A DNA stretch of 64,000 nucleotides from Mobilitalea sibirica (lineage in GTDB: Bacteria; Bacillota; Clostridia; Lachnospirales; Lachnospiraceae). The DNA lies in contig NZ_JAEAGR010000003.1 of assembly GCF_015999265.1 (NCBI RefSeq), positions 1 through 64,000 of the forward strand, written 5' to 3'. The notes under the pieces were generated by a model that was not told where the DNA came from, ran no database searches, and saw only the letters and a program-made list of their open reading frames with translations. A program made the position numbers and the translations under genes. Positions 33,921 through 42,320 of the stretch are shown here, one piece after another; within the stretch, counting starts at the first letter, position 1, and each line of letters begins with the position of its first letter.

Positions 33921-34840
33921 GGGATATTATTCGAATGACCAGAAAATCTCTCTCCATTACGCAGGAACAGTTAAGTGAAGATATTTGTTCCGTAGAAACT
34001 TTATCAAGGATAGAGACAGGAAAACAAAACCCCAGTAGGGACACCTATGATTTATTAATGGAACGTATGGGACGTATCAGAGAGAGAGCATATTCTATGT
34101 TATCGGTTTCTGATTTTCAAGTTTTAGAAAAGATGAAGCTGTTTGAGGATTATATTAAACTATTTGAATATGAGAAAGCAGAAGAAGTATTAAATGATAT
34201 AAAAGAGAAGCTGGGTAATAGTATATTAGATCAGCAGTTTTTAATTCGAGCAGAAAATATCGTTAATTATCGTTTACAAAAAATTACGACAGAGGAATAT
34301 TTAGAAGGATTCGAGAAAGCAATCTCTTTAACAATTCCGAAATACGGTATAATATCCTTATCCAATTGGCCGCTTAATTTTAATGAAGCTCTTCTATTGC
34401 TGAATATCTCTATAGCTTATGCAGAAAAAAAGGATTATGATAAAGCAATAGACATTATTGAAGAAGTGAACTGTGCAATAAAGCAAAGCTATATGGAAGA
34501 GCAACAAAGAGTGGTCATGCAGGTAACTAATCTGAGTAACCTATCAAAGTGGTATGGTTTAGTTGAAAAACATGAGAAAGCCATTGAACTTGCTGAAGAA
34601 GGAATCGCGATATGTAAGAAATATAAATTTGGCCACATACTCCCAAATCTACTATACAGTGTTGTATGGAATAAAGAGCAGTTAATCGATATGGGAGTGA
34701 TGCCGCCTGATACTAAAAGAGAATGCTTAAATTATCTTAATAGAGCATATTATATTGCATCCGTTATGCAACAATCGTTTGTGCAACAATTTATTAAAAC
34801 ACATATGGAAGAAAAATATTATGTAAATCTTAATCAATGA
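33902..34840 (+). CDS. HTH-TPR regulator, RRNPP/Rgg-like, second of a pair
   Basis: A 312-residue paralogue of the preceding protein: XRE HTH (GDIIRMTRKSLSITQEQLSEDICSVETLSRIETGKQNPSRDTYDLLMERMG, residues about 5-58), then TPR-like helices including AIDIIEEVN and AIELAEEGIAICKKY. ATG 33902 has AGGAGG and lies inside the 3' end of the first gene, so the two are translated together. The pair may bind the same or different forms of the NDLPPTESY peptide. Its stop is 2 nt from the stop of the peptide gene. Confidence 0.82.
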   Translation: MGRYRLGDIIRMTRKSLSITQEQLSEDICSVETLSRIETGKQNPSRDTYDLLMERMGRIRERAYSMLSVSDFQVLEKMKLFEDYIKLFEYEKAEEVLNDIKEKLGNSILDQQFLIRAENIVNYRLQKITTEEYLEGFEKAISLTIPKYGIISLSNWPLNFNEALLLLNISIAYAEKKDYDKAIDIIEEVNCAIKQSYMEEQQRVVMQVTNLSNLSKWYGLVEKHEKAIELAEEGIAICKKYKFGHILPNLLYSVVWNKEQLIDMGVMPPDTKRECLNYLNRAYYIASVMQQSFVQQFIKTHMEEKYYVNLNQ

Positions 34841-34842
34841 AA

Positions 34843-35124
34843 TTAATAAGATTCAGTAGGTGGTAAATCATTACACAATATCATACCATCCTCCAGTGCT
34901 GCAATAGATGATAATTCATCTGTAAAAAGTAGTCCGGGTTTAATTGAATAAGACTCAGTCGGAGGTAAGTCATTACAAAGAGTTATTTCTGGAGTAATAG
35001 AATAAGACTCAACCGGTGGTAGATCATTCGCAGGGCTTGATAAAGAGCCTTTTAAAACCGGAATAGTAAGACCTAAGATAACGAGTAACATGGTTGCAAT
35101 TAATTTTCTTTTAAAATTTTTCAT
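34843..35124 (-). CDS. Secreted precursor with repeated NDLPPTESY peptides
   Basis: A 93-residue protein: positively charged N-terminus and hydrophobic helix (residues 3-25, Sec signal), then repeats. ANDLPPVESYSI at 32-43, CNDLPPTESYSI at 50-61 and CNDLPPTESY at 84-93, the last ending exactly at the stop codon; residues 68-84 look like a degenerate fourth unit, giving a 17-18-residue period. AAGGAGG lies upstream of the ATG at 35122-35124. The repeat core shares DLP with the PapR peptides recognised by PlcR (such as ADLPFEF). Interpreted as a multi-copy pheromone precursor for the two adjoining receptors. Confidence 0.8.
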   Translation of the reverse strand: MKNFKRKLIATMLLVILGLTIPVLKGSLSSPANDLPPVESYSITPEITLCNDLPPTESYSIKPGLLFTDELSSIAALEDGMILCNDLPPTESY

Positions 35125-35188
35125 TTTAAAACCTCCTTAAAATTGAAGTGAATGGGGATAAATAGTAAAAAAGTAAAATTTTATAAAT

Positions 35189-35211
35189 AAAAATACGCAA
35201 CGTGTATTTTT
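35189..35211. repeat. Inverted repeat upstream of the peptide gene
   Basis: AAAAATAC (about 35188-35195) and GTATTTTT (about 35203-35210) form an AT-rich stem between the peptide gene and the larger palindrome. Confidence 0.4.
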
Positions 35212-35242
35212 ATTTATAAAAATCATAATATGTAAATAAACG

Positions 35243-35295
35243 AAATACCATGACGTATTTGGAAAATTTATTTTTCCAAATACGTCATGGTATTT
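35243..35295. promoter_or_regulatory. 24-bp perfect palindrome between peptide and EAL genes
   Basis: Left arm 35243-35266 (begins AAATACCATGACGTATTTGG) and right arm 35272-35295 are perfectly complementary around a 5-nt loop. It lies between divergently transcribed genes. It could be a bidirectional operator for the RRNPP receptors, or a transcription attenuator hairpin (T-tracts on both sides). Confidence 0.6.
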
Positions 35296-35361
35296 TATAA
35301 AACTTTATTTTAGTATATTAATTGACAGATATAGACGACCAATTCACAAGAGAGAATTCAT

Positions 35362-36690
35362 ATGGGAAAAACAAGTGAGAGAACGACGTTACACTATGAT
35401 GCATTAACTGGATTACCTAAATTGAATTTACTAAAAAATAAGATTACAGATCTTATAAGCCCAGGATCCGGTGAGCAAATTACCGGAGCTGATAGTTTTG
35501 CGATAATTTATATAGAAGTAGACAATTTTAGATATTTAGTAGACACTTATGGAACAAAAGCAGGAAACGAAGTTATTAAATGTATTTCTAATTACCTCAC
35601 CTGCAAAATAAAAGAACCTCATTTTATTGCAAGAATAGCTCGGGATAAGTTCGCAATAGTTATAGACGAATTTAAATCAAATACCAAGCTAGTACATTAC
35701 ATAGAGAATATTATTAATAATGCCTGTACCAAATGTTCGACGAATTATATATTTTATATATCAATGAGTGCCGGAATTGCTGTCTTTCCCGATCATGGAA
35801 GAGATTTAAAATCCTTGCTGAAAAACACAGAAACAGCAATGTTTACAGCAAAGAGTCTGGGAAGTGAGATTAATATATATAGTGATCAACTAAAAAAAGA
35901 TATAGTGAACCAAATTCAGATGGTGAATAAATTACAGGTTGGGATAGAGAAAGAGGAGTTTACATTATTCTATCAACCGGAATTTAACCTTCATACGAAT
36001 GAAATTATCGGTGTTGAGGCGCTGGTAAGATGGCCGCATCCCGAGAATGGATTTATATCCCCGAATACCTTTATACCCATCGCAGAAAAGTCCAAGCAAA
36101 TATATGCATTGGAACAATGGATTGTGAATAATGCTTTGAAACAAAAGTTAAAATGGGAAGAAGATGGGTTAGAGCATATAGAATTATCAATTAATTTGTC
36201 CAGTAAGACTTTAGAAAGTGAAAGTAATTTTCAAAAAATTGAACAGATAATTGCATCCTACAAAGTAGATTATACGAAGATTATATTTGAAATTACAGAA
36301 ACTGTAATTATATCCCATGTCGATACAGCGATAGAAAGACTAAATCGGTTAAGAGAATACGGTATTAGAATTGCTTTAGATGATTTCGGTACAGGATTTT
36401 CCTCCCTGACTCATATTATGAAACTACCGATAGATATTATAAAAATAGACAGAAGTTTTATTAAATCAATACCAAAAGGAAATGAAGAAACGGTAATAAC
36501 GAAAAACATTCTATCTTTGGCGCAGGATTTAAACTACAGAGTGGTTGCGGAAGGGATAGAGACGCAGGAACAATTAGAATATCTAAAATTGATCTCCTGT
36601 GATAGAGGCCAAGGTTATTTACTGTGTACACCCTTACCTTCGGATAAAGTTTACGAAGTCTTAAGGTCATCGGATGATTGTGTGTTTTGA
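35362..36690 (+). CDS. GGDEF(degenerate)-EAL c-di-GMP phosphodiesterase
   Basis: A 442-residue cytosolic protein. The GGDEF domain (residues about 10-170) has lost its active site: the loop reads ARIARDKFAI instead of GGDEF. The EAL domain (about 185-435) keeps EALVRW, the Asn of INLSSKTL, EITETV, DDFGTGFSS, KIDRSF and EGIETQEQ, so c-di-GMP hydrolysis is likely. There is no sensory domain or membrane span. It is divergent from the peptide-pheromone gene, suggesting quorum control of c-di-GMP. Confidence 0.9.
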   Translation: MGKTSERTTLHYDALTGLPKLNLLKNKITDLISPGSGEQITGADSFAIIYIEVDNFRYLVDTYGTKAGNEVIKCISNYLTCKIKEPHFIARIARDKFAIVIDEFKSNTKLVHYIENIINNACTKCSTNYIFYISMSAGIAVFPDHGRDLKSLLKNTETAMFTAKSLGSEINIYSDQLKKDIVNQIQMVNKLQVGIEKEEFTLFYQPEFNLHTNEIIGVEALVRWPHPENGFISPNTFIPIAEKSKQIYALEQWIVNNALKQKLKWEEDGLEHIELSINLSSKTLESESNFQKIEQIIASYKVDYTKIIFEITETVIISHVDTAIERLNRLREYGIRIALDDFGTGFSSLTHIMKLPIDIIKIDRSFIKSIPKGNEETVITKNILSLAQDLNYRVVAEGIETQEQLEYLKLISCDRGQGYLLCTPLPSDKVYEVLRSSDDCVF

Positions 36691-36768
36691 GCATAAGCCT
36701 CTAATAATTAATTAGAATTTTTCAAAAACATTTGCTATATATAAATATGGCAACAGGTGTTTGGGGAT

Positions 36769-36802
36769 AAAGAATGACGCACTTAGGTGCGTCATTCTTT
36801 TG
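36769..36802 (+). terminator. Terminator after the EAL gene
   Basis: AAAGAATGACGCAC / GTGCGTCATTCTTT with TTAG loop and a short T-tail (36769-36802). Confidence 0.85.
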
Positions 36803-36851
36803 TGTGATTTATATAGACTCTCTAAGAAGCCTACCACTATATTATATCCAA

Positions 36852-37097
36852 CTATCTGTAATTTTTTCGAAACTTTATGGTAACATAGGAAATCATGAAT
36901 AGAAGAAGAGTCAAGAGGACCGTTACGATTACAACAACAGTGCGGTACTTTGTAATAGGGAATAGAAGGCCCCATATGTACTTGGTACGTATAAGGATGT
37001 ATACTTTCCAACTAATTGATGAGATAATAAGATATATCATAAGAATACCGGTAAGAATACCAAGTAACAACATAATACCTGTGAAACCTTTTCGCAA
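36852..37097 (-). CDS. Small two-span membrane protein
   Basis: An 81-residue very hydrophobic frame with two predicted membrane helices (residues about 7-28 and 52-72) separated by a basic, aromatic loop. TTG start at 37097 with AAAAGGGAAG 8 nt upstream. It is read from just downstream of tRNA-Ala. No family recognised, and a chance hydrophobic frame is possible. Confidence 0.35.
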   Translation of the reverse strand: MRKGFTGIMLLLGILTGILMIYLIISSISWKVYILIRTKYIWGLLFPITKYRTVVVIVTVLLTLLLFMISYVTIKFRKNYR

Positions 37098-37192
37098 AAT
37101 ACATCTTCCCTTTTATTTTTAATATATGAAAATAGGGTAGTAAGTATGATGTTATGCTGCAATGCGAATGGTTATTAAAGGCAATAAAAAAA

Positions 37193-37265
37193 TGGAGCAT
37201 AGGGGATTCGAACCCCTGACCCCCACACTGCCAGTGTGGTGCGCTCCCAGCTGCGCTAATGCCCC
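37193..37265 (-). tRNA. tRNA-Ala (GGC)
   Basis: Full cloverleaf on the minus strand: acceptor GGGGCAT/ATGCTCC, D-arm GCGC...GCGC, anticodon stem CCACA-CTGGCAG-TGTGG with anticodon GGC, T-arm with GGTTCGAATCC. CCA is not completely encoded; a T-run terminator follows at once. No att duplication is seen here. Confidence 0.95.
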
Positions 37266-37488
37266 ATCAGTATATGTATTATATCAAATTTAGCGTTAAT
37301 GTCAATTACTAATATTTCTGGTTTGCATTGAAATCTATAAAATTTCTATAACCAAAAATAGAGAGATTTAGGGTGACTAGTTGAGTAATAAATATAGGCC
37401 TATGATGAATTTCAAAGTACTTATTTCATTACCAGATCGGAATATACTTTAAAATGTTGGATTAAATCGCCGTAGCGAGAACTTAACT

Positions 37489-38496
37489 TTATAATGTATT
37501 AAACCAATTCCTTATCATCTGTTTTTGATTATCATAATATATGAGAGCTTCTATAGTTGCTGTAATCTGTTCCATACCAAGTTTAATCTCTTTCTCATCT
37601 GTACTCTCAATTCCTAAGGCTCGTTTTAAGCTATACTCTAACCATCCAAGCATACCGTCATATCCACTATCAAGGATACAATCCCAATCAACAGTATTCG
37701 TATTCATGTTAATCCTATATGCGTTGAATAAAGCTAAAAATTTCTCTTTATCCAAATTCCCATTACCACGATCAGCCCAGTAATTCAATACTTCTAACAA
37801 TTCTTTGTAGGGGTTCACATATCCGGCAGCTTCCCAATCAATTAAATATAGCTTGCCTTGATGCCACATCACATTTTTAGGATCTAAATCTCTATGACTA
37901 ATGACCGTGTATTCGGATAACTGGCGGTTAGCATCATTCACAGATTTGTTCCATATGTTTAGTTTATCTATAATACCGGTATAAACATCAATCCAAGAAG
38001 CGTTTTGTTGCACCCCCTTGTCATAATAAAACTGCCAATTGTATGTAACTGCTTCTGAATTCTCTTTTCTTACTCCGGGTACAGCAATATCTAACTGATG
38101 CATTTTACCTAAAACATCTCCAACTTTATAGCAGTTTTCCTTAGTGATCGAAGGCGGAAATATGGATGTCCCTTCAATCCATTCATATACCATAAAATAT
38201 TTATCACCAAATTGTAAGAGATTCTGCCCATTAAAAGTTAAAGCAGCAACTACCGGAAAATGATTAGAAAAAGTAGCTGCAATTCGTTCTGAATTAAGCA
38301 TATTTTCTATAACACCATCCCGTTGCATGATGGATGGATTTAACCACTTAACAGCATAGATGTTTTTATCAGTTGAAACCCGATAAATTTTGTGCATAAG
38401 ACCACCTGTAATACTTATCGGAGTGTCTATTACCTGTCCGATACCAAATGTATGAAATAATTCTTCAATTTCATGTAAGTGTAGTTTGTGGTTCAT
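37489..38496 (-). CDS. Aminoglycoside phosphotransferase-family kinase
   Basis: A 335-residue protein kinase-like fold enzyme (APH/choline kinase type). The nucleotide-binding N-lobe holds YAVKWL, the hinge MVYEWIEG, and the catalytic loop is VISHRDLDPKNVMW followed by YLIDWEAAGYVNP (DFG-equivalent). AAAGGAG precedes the ATG. The substrate is uncertain: homologues phosphorylate aminoglycosides, homoserine or small alcohols. First of several antibiotic-modification-like genes on this strand. Confidence 0.82.
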   Translation of the reverse strand: MNHKLHLHEIEELFHTFGIGQVIDTPISITGGLMHKIYRVSTDKNIYAVKWLNPSIMQRDGVIENMLNSERIAATFSNHFPVVAALTFNGQNLLQFGDKYFMVYEWIEGTSIFPPSITKENCYKVGDVLGKMHQLDIAVPGVRKENSEAVTYNWQFYYDKGVQQNASWIDVYTGIIDKLNIWNKSVNDANRQLSEYTVISHRDLDPKNVMWHQGKLYLIDWEAAGYVNPYKELLEVLNYWADRGNGNLDKEKFLALFNAYRINMNTNTVDWDCILDSGYDGMLGWLEYSLKRALGIESTDEKEIKLGMEQITATIEALIYYDNQKQMIRNWFNTL

Positions 38497-38592
38497 TCGT
38501 GCTCCTTTAGAATGAAAGTTATCATTAATTTTATATTACCAATTCCAAGTACTTTGATATATAAAATTAAATCGTACGACTGATTTTGTTGG

Positions 38593-38781
38593 TTATTCAT
38601 GTATAGTATAGTAAACAATATAAATCATTTCTCTTGAGGAGGTTCTTTCAATTCTTGTAACAAGTCCCCCAATATTACATATTTGGGTTTTAATTTTCTT
38701 TTCACAAATCATTGGACCCACCACATAGTTTTCTAATAAAAGTGGAACTAAAATAATAATTGACCATATTACATATTCCAT
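38593..38781 (-). CDS. Small hypothetical protein with one membrane helix
   Basis: 62 residues; N-terminal membrane helix (VIWSIIILVPLLLENYVVGPMI), then a short basic/polar domain. GAGGAGG lies about 12 nt before the ATG. No family recognised. Confidence 0.45.
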   Translation of the reverse strand: MEYVIWSIIILVPLLLENYVVGPMICEKKIKTQICNIGGLVTRIERTSSREMIYIVYYTIHE

Positions 38782-38884
38782 AGAATATTATTCCTCCTCA
38801 TAGTTATTAATAATCAAGAATAACAAAACAGCAATAACACTTTCTGTATTGATTTGTATGTATAACCAAATTGTAAGTGCAGAA

Positions 38885-39772
38885 TTAATTTCTATTTATA
38901 TTTGTAATAGTTGGGGAACTGAGAGTTGTTATCTGCTCCATAGCATATGATTCTGCTGTTATCGGATAAGTATAGTTTAATATGGCTGATGTTTTTTGAG
39001 ATACTTCACTAAAAATATGTATAGTATGATTCAGAGCTCTTAACATATCGATTGTATCATATGAACCATATGCTGTTTTCAATTGAATTCTGATTTTTTC
39101 ATCAACCCACTGATCGAAAAATCTTCCATCATGCCAAATATCATATTCTTTACCATGCATAGCCTTAGAGTATTCTTCCACCATCTGTCTTAATAAATTT
39201 TTCATATAACAATCAATACAACTTTTAGCTGACCATAATTCTCCTCGAAGTATCTTTTTTACGGACCATATGGAATGAAACCAGAATGTATTAACTAGAT
39301 TCAGAAACTCCTTTTCCGAGAAGATGTTTCCTGTTTCCTCAAATGGCTTATTGCGTTCAATATCATCTTCAAAATCTATTTTATCAACTAATACTTTATA
39401 TCCGCGGGATAAGAATGCTTTTATCGTAGGATCTGCAGCCAATCTTTCAGATTCATTAGCATGATAAAACAGAAAATCCATGTCCATTGCCTCTTTGAAA
39501 AACACTCTGCGTTCTTGGCCACCGGCAGCAGTGGGCTCCTGAAACGAAATATAATATTTTTCTATTTGATTTAGCCATTCGTCTGAATTCAAAAAATAGT
39601 CAATATCCTTTACTAGTAAAATAATATCGTAATCGGAATATTTATCTGCTGTATTATTTACCCTGGCTCTGGAACCGAAAAGGATCATAGATTGAATCAA
39701 ATCCGATTTGTCAGCATATGACACTAAACTTTCTAAGATGCTAGTATATGAATTTTTTTCTTGATTTGGCAT
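38885..39772 (-). CDS. ANT(6)-like aminoglycoside adenylyltransferase, copy 1
   Basis: A 295-residue nucleotidyltransferase of the AadE/ANT(6) family. The active-site motif is MILFGSRARVNNTADKYSDYDIILLV (GSxxR...D-x-D metal ligands) near residue 30, followed by the helical substrate domain (FWFHSIWSVKKILRGELWSAK). Would transfer AMP to streptomycin-type aminoglycosides if active on drugs. AAAGGAGG precedes the ATG. A second, different member lies at 60934-61803. Confidence 0.85.
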   Translation of the reverse strand: MPNQEKNSYTSILESLVSYADKSDLIQSMILFGSRARVNNTADKYSDYDIILLVKDIDYFLNSDEWLNQIEKYYISFQEPTAAGGQERRVFFKEAMDMDFLFYHANESERLAADPTIKAFLSRGYKVLVDKIDFEDDIERNKPFEETGNIFSEKEFLNLVNTFWFHSIWSVKKILRGELWSAKSCIDCYMKNLLRQMVEEYSKAMHGKEYDIWHDGRFFDQWVDEKIRIQLKTAYGSYDTIDMLRALNHTIHIFSEVSQKTSAILNYTYPITAESYAMEQITTLSSPTITNINRN

Positions 39773-39923
39773 ACGAATGCCTCCTTTAATTCAATATTTT
39801 GTATTACTTATATAAGGAGATTTTTACTAAACTATTTTCCATTATATTATAACTTGAAATGCTGTTAGAAGGAGGTTTGCGGTTACTATGATTTGTTAGT
39901 ACACATACATTTACACACTTTTT

Positions 39924-40328
39924 TCAGCTTTTTCTCATAATGATTGCTCTTTCCTTAAAACCAAGGCTTTCCCAAAATTTTCTCCCTCTATCATTCCAAC
40001 AAAATACATCCAAATCAATGCTTTCTGTATTTAATTCATTCATTAGTACATGAAAGGCTGTTGTGCCTTTTCCATTACGTCTGTGATGCCTACAAATGAA
40101 AAAATCAATAAGATAATAGGGGTTTCTAGCTATATTCACCAAAGCATATCCTATCACTTCATTTTCTGTGAAGAGAAATGCTTCACATCCGGCGTTGATA
40201 TAATTTAGTAACCTATTTTCAAAGTCCTCAATAGAAAGGGTCATATCACTTGGCTCATCTTCAAACAGTTTTTGAGTCATTTCGGCTATAAGCTTAATCT
40301 CATTTTTTTCTATCTTCCTTATATTCAT
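39924..40328 (-). CDS. GNAT-family N-acetyltransferase
   Basis: A 134-residue GNAT acetyltransferase: NVIGYALVNI-like strand, FFICRHHRRNGKGTTAF acetyl-CoA pyrophosphate loop (Q/RxxGxG/A), and DLDVFCWNDRGRKFWESLGFKER at the C-terminus. The C-terminal signature is that of small-molecule or protein N-acetyltransferases. Acceptor unknown. GAGGTG precedes the ATG. Confidence 0.87.
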   Translation of the reverse strand: MNIRKIEKNEIKLIAEMTQKLFEDEPSDMTLSIEDFENRLLNYINAGCEAFLFTENEVIGYALVNIARNPYYLIDFFICRHHRRNGKGTTAFHVLMNELNTESIDLDVFCWNDRGRKFWESLGFKERAIIMRKS

Positions 40329-40436
40329 AATTCACCTCGCGTCATATAATAAACATAATAAATAGATACCTGATGATATTTGTTGCATTCAATTGATAAC
40401 TCCGTTAATGAATTATAATTATCAGCGTCCCACTGA

Positions 40437-41339
40437 TTATAATTGGAGGTCTAAAAACTGCAGTGTTTTTGAATTGGCATCTAATTGAGCATGAGCTCCG
40501 ATTGGCAATATCCCGTGATTCACACCATGACCAAAATCATCACATTTCACGATAGGGATATGATTCCTTTGCCCAAATCGCATTAGGATTTCATTAAATT
40601 CTGGATATGAATTCATAGAATAATGCCCAAAGAGAAGACCCTTAACATGTTTTATAAACTCGTGTTGTTCTATATGTGCCAAATGAGCACTTATTTTTGA
40701 TGGCTCATTAAAAGCTTCATAATTTTCCAGAAATAAAATATATTCCTTGTTTTTGTCATATGGGAAATACTTGCTTCCCATTAGAAATGCAAAACGAGTT
40801 GTATAGCCCCCAATGAGTATTCCTTCACAAACCCCGTTGTTAATACATGTCCATTCACTATTTTTTTCAAACATCATTGGAGATTCATCCTTTGTGAAAT
40901 GTGAATGAAATTGCATACTATCGTAATAACTAATGTTTGCAAATACACCAGGGAACTGACCGTAATACACAGTTAAACCGGTCTGAGCATAAATAGAATT
41001 GAGAATAGTAGTGCCATTGCTGTAACTGCATATAATCTTAGGGTGCTCCTTAATTGCATCAAAATCAATATATGGGAGGAGCTCATTCCCCACATTGCCA
41101 CCGCCGAATAAAATCATTTTAACTTCCGGATCTAAAATCATATCATTAAAATCATCAGCTCTTTCTTGTTCACTTGCGGCATATCCATATGTAGTTTTGT
41201 AGAGGTTTTTACCTTCCTTTACTTTGAATCCATGCTTGTTAATCCCTTTAAGAAATTGAGTATACTTTTCTTTACTTGCAACATGGCAAGGACAAATGAT
41301 TCCAATGGTATCACCAAGTTTTAATTTAGGTGAAATCAT
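40437..41339 (-). CDS. S66-family peptidase, MccF/LD-carboxypeptidase-like
   Basis: A 300-residue serine peptidase of family S66. The N-terminal KLGDTIGIICPCHVAS, the nucleophile-elbow segment KIICSYSNGTTILNSI (Ser of the GYSD/N type), the Glu region (CEGILIGGYTTR) and the C-terminal His region (FGHGVNHGILPIGAHAQLD) are in the right order. Family members recycle murein or cleave microcin C-type toxins (MccF immunity). The neighbouring drug-modification genes favour an immunity role, but this is inference. Confidence 0.85.
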   Translation of the reverse strand: MISPKLKLGDTIGIICPCHVASKEKYTQFLKGINKHGFKVKEGKNLYKTTYGYAASEQERADDFNDMILDPEVKMILFGGGNVGNELLPYIDFDAIKEHPKIICSYSNGTTILNSIYAQTGLTVYYGQFPGVFANISYYDSMQFHSHFTKDESPMMFEKNSEWTCINNGVCEGILIGGYTTRFAFLMGSKYFPYDKNKEYILFLENYEAFNEPSKISAHLAHIEQHEFIKHVKGLLFGHYSMNSYPEFNEILMRFGQRNHIPIVKCDDFGHGVNHGILPIGAHAQLDANSKTLQFLDLQL

Positions 41340-41861
41340 ATTTTACATATCCTTTCAAATAATATTATAATCCACATTTCCAAATTTTGTTTTATTTATC
41401 TTAAATACAATAATATCATATTAAATTAAACAAATAAACTAAATTTACCAATAATAAGTTTGCACACCATGAATAAAGCAATTTCTAAAAATATAAACAT
41501 ATGGTAAATACCATCCAAATATAAAATTATATTTATCATGAAAGGAGAAAACAAAACAAAAAGAAATAATAAAAATTGAACAAACAAAAAAACAAATAGG
41601 CTGAAATCAAAATTTATATTTTGAATTCTAAGGTGATATCAGTTATCTGATACAACCTCATAGCCGGTTAACCTGGCTGACTTTAAGAAGAGAAGAAGAG
41701 AGAACGAAGTTCTCTTGACTCAAGACGTATCTATAGATCGAAACCACGAAAGGTTATATCTACAGTTACTATGAAATCGAGCAAAACCGTTCCTACATGA
41801 ATAAAGAATTATTACCAAAACATGCGTAAAAGGATGTTGCACACATCCTGCACACATGAAT

Positions 41862-41918
41862 TTTAGGCACAAAAAAACAGGAAAGCTTGATTATACTAGC
41901 TTTCCTGCCCTTTTCTAT
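41862..41918 (+). terminator. Terminator copy beside the relic att site
   Basis: AACAGGAAAGCT / AGCTTTCCTG with a CCCTTTTC tail, matching the terminator after the intact integrase at 60264. Confidence 0.6.
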
Positions 41919-41942
41919 TAAGCGCGAGACGGGATTTGAACC
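41919..41942 (-). repeat. att-like copy 1 of the tRNA-Gly 3' end
   Basis: TAAGCGCGAGACGGGATTTGAACC, one base different from the tRNA-Gly 3' end at 60311. It is flanked on both sides by paired TGCACA-type repeats (about 41843-41862 and 42001-42021). Confidence 0.8.
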
Positions 41943-42042
41943 ATAATCCTATCCAACAAATACTGAAAAGAAAGGGGTTTCATCCACTTTTGATTTATGT
42001 GTACATAATAGTGCACATACTTTTAGTTATGTAATTTAGTTA

Positions 42043-42172
42043 GGTTAAAATTACCCATCTAAACTCTAGTATAGTGAATAATCTGAAAGATGGGGAAACC
42101 TATCTGGCAGCGTTCAATCGAAGGGGTAGCGCTTAAATTCTCTGATATCGAGTAGGGTAAGATAGCAATTAC
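42043..42172 (+). pseudogene. mob::int fusion relic (type B element)
   Basis: 42043-42120 matches the 5' part of the MobV gene (ending at 53650) and 42121-42172 matches the middle of the frameshifted integrase gene (from 55512). The join at 42120/42121 is a deletion that removed about 1.86 kb between the two genes. Stops interrupt the frames. It lies directly right of att copy 1, as expected for the left part of a B-type element. The rest of 42173-42320 is the lacI upstream region with no gene. Confidence 0.75.
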
Positions 42173-42320
42173 TAGTGTTATAAAATTTATGTAAAAAGTA
42201 TTGTAAAACGAACTGATATAAGGTAAAATATTTTACTAGATAGGCAATTATCGATAAAATATTACATTATATAATCGTAGATGCTATTCATATTATAAAA
42301 AATTCGGTAGGAGGTATGGT

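Larger units (their letters stand above)
41540..41943 (+). mobile_element. Condensed relic of a tRNA-Gly integrating element (type C)
   Basis: 41540-41732 matches the non-coding module at 57473-57661 (shared AAAGGAGAAAACAAAAC, AGAGAACGAAGTTCTCTTGA, AAGACGTATCT). It then joins sequence at about 41763-41943 that matches the last codons of the intact integrase and its downstream arm site, terminator and att core (60151-60334). So some 2.5 kb, including both recombinase genes, is deleted. Confidence 0.75.

Noticed and set aside
34843-35124. RiPP or lantibiotic precursor
   Set aside because: Repeated cores could suggest a multi-core RiPP, but there is a Sec-type signal peptide and no modification enzyme or dedicated exporter nearby, whereas two RRNPP-type receptors adjoin it.
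36712-37011. 99-residue minus-strand frame downstream of the EAL gene
   Set aside because: It crosses the strong terminator at 36769-36802, has no ribosome binding site and no recognisable composition.
37193-37265. tRNA-Ala as a second integration site
   Set aside because: No direct repeat of its 3' end was found elsewhere in the window and no integrase adjoins it.
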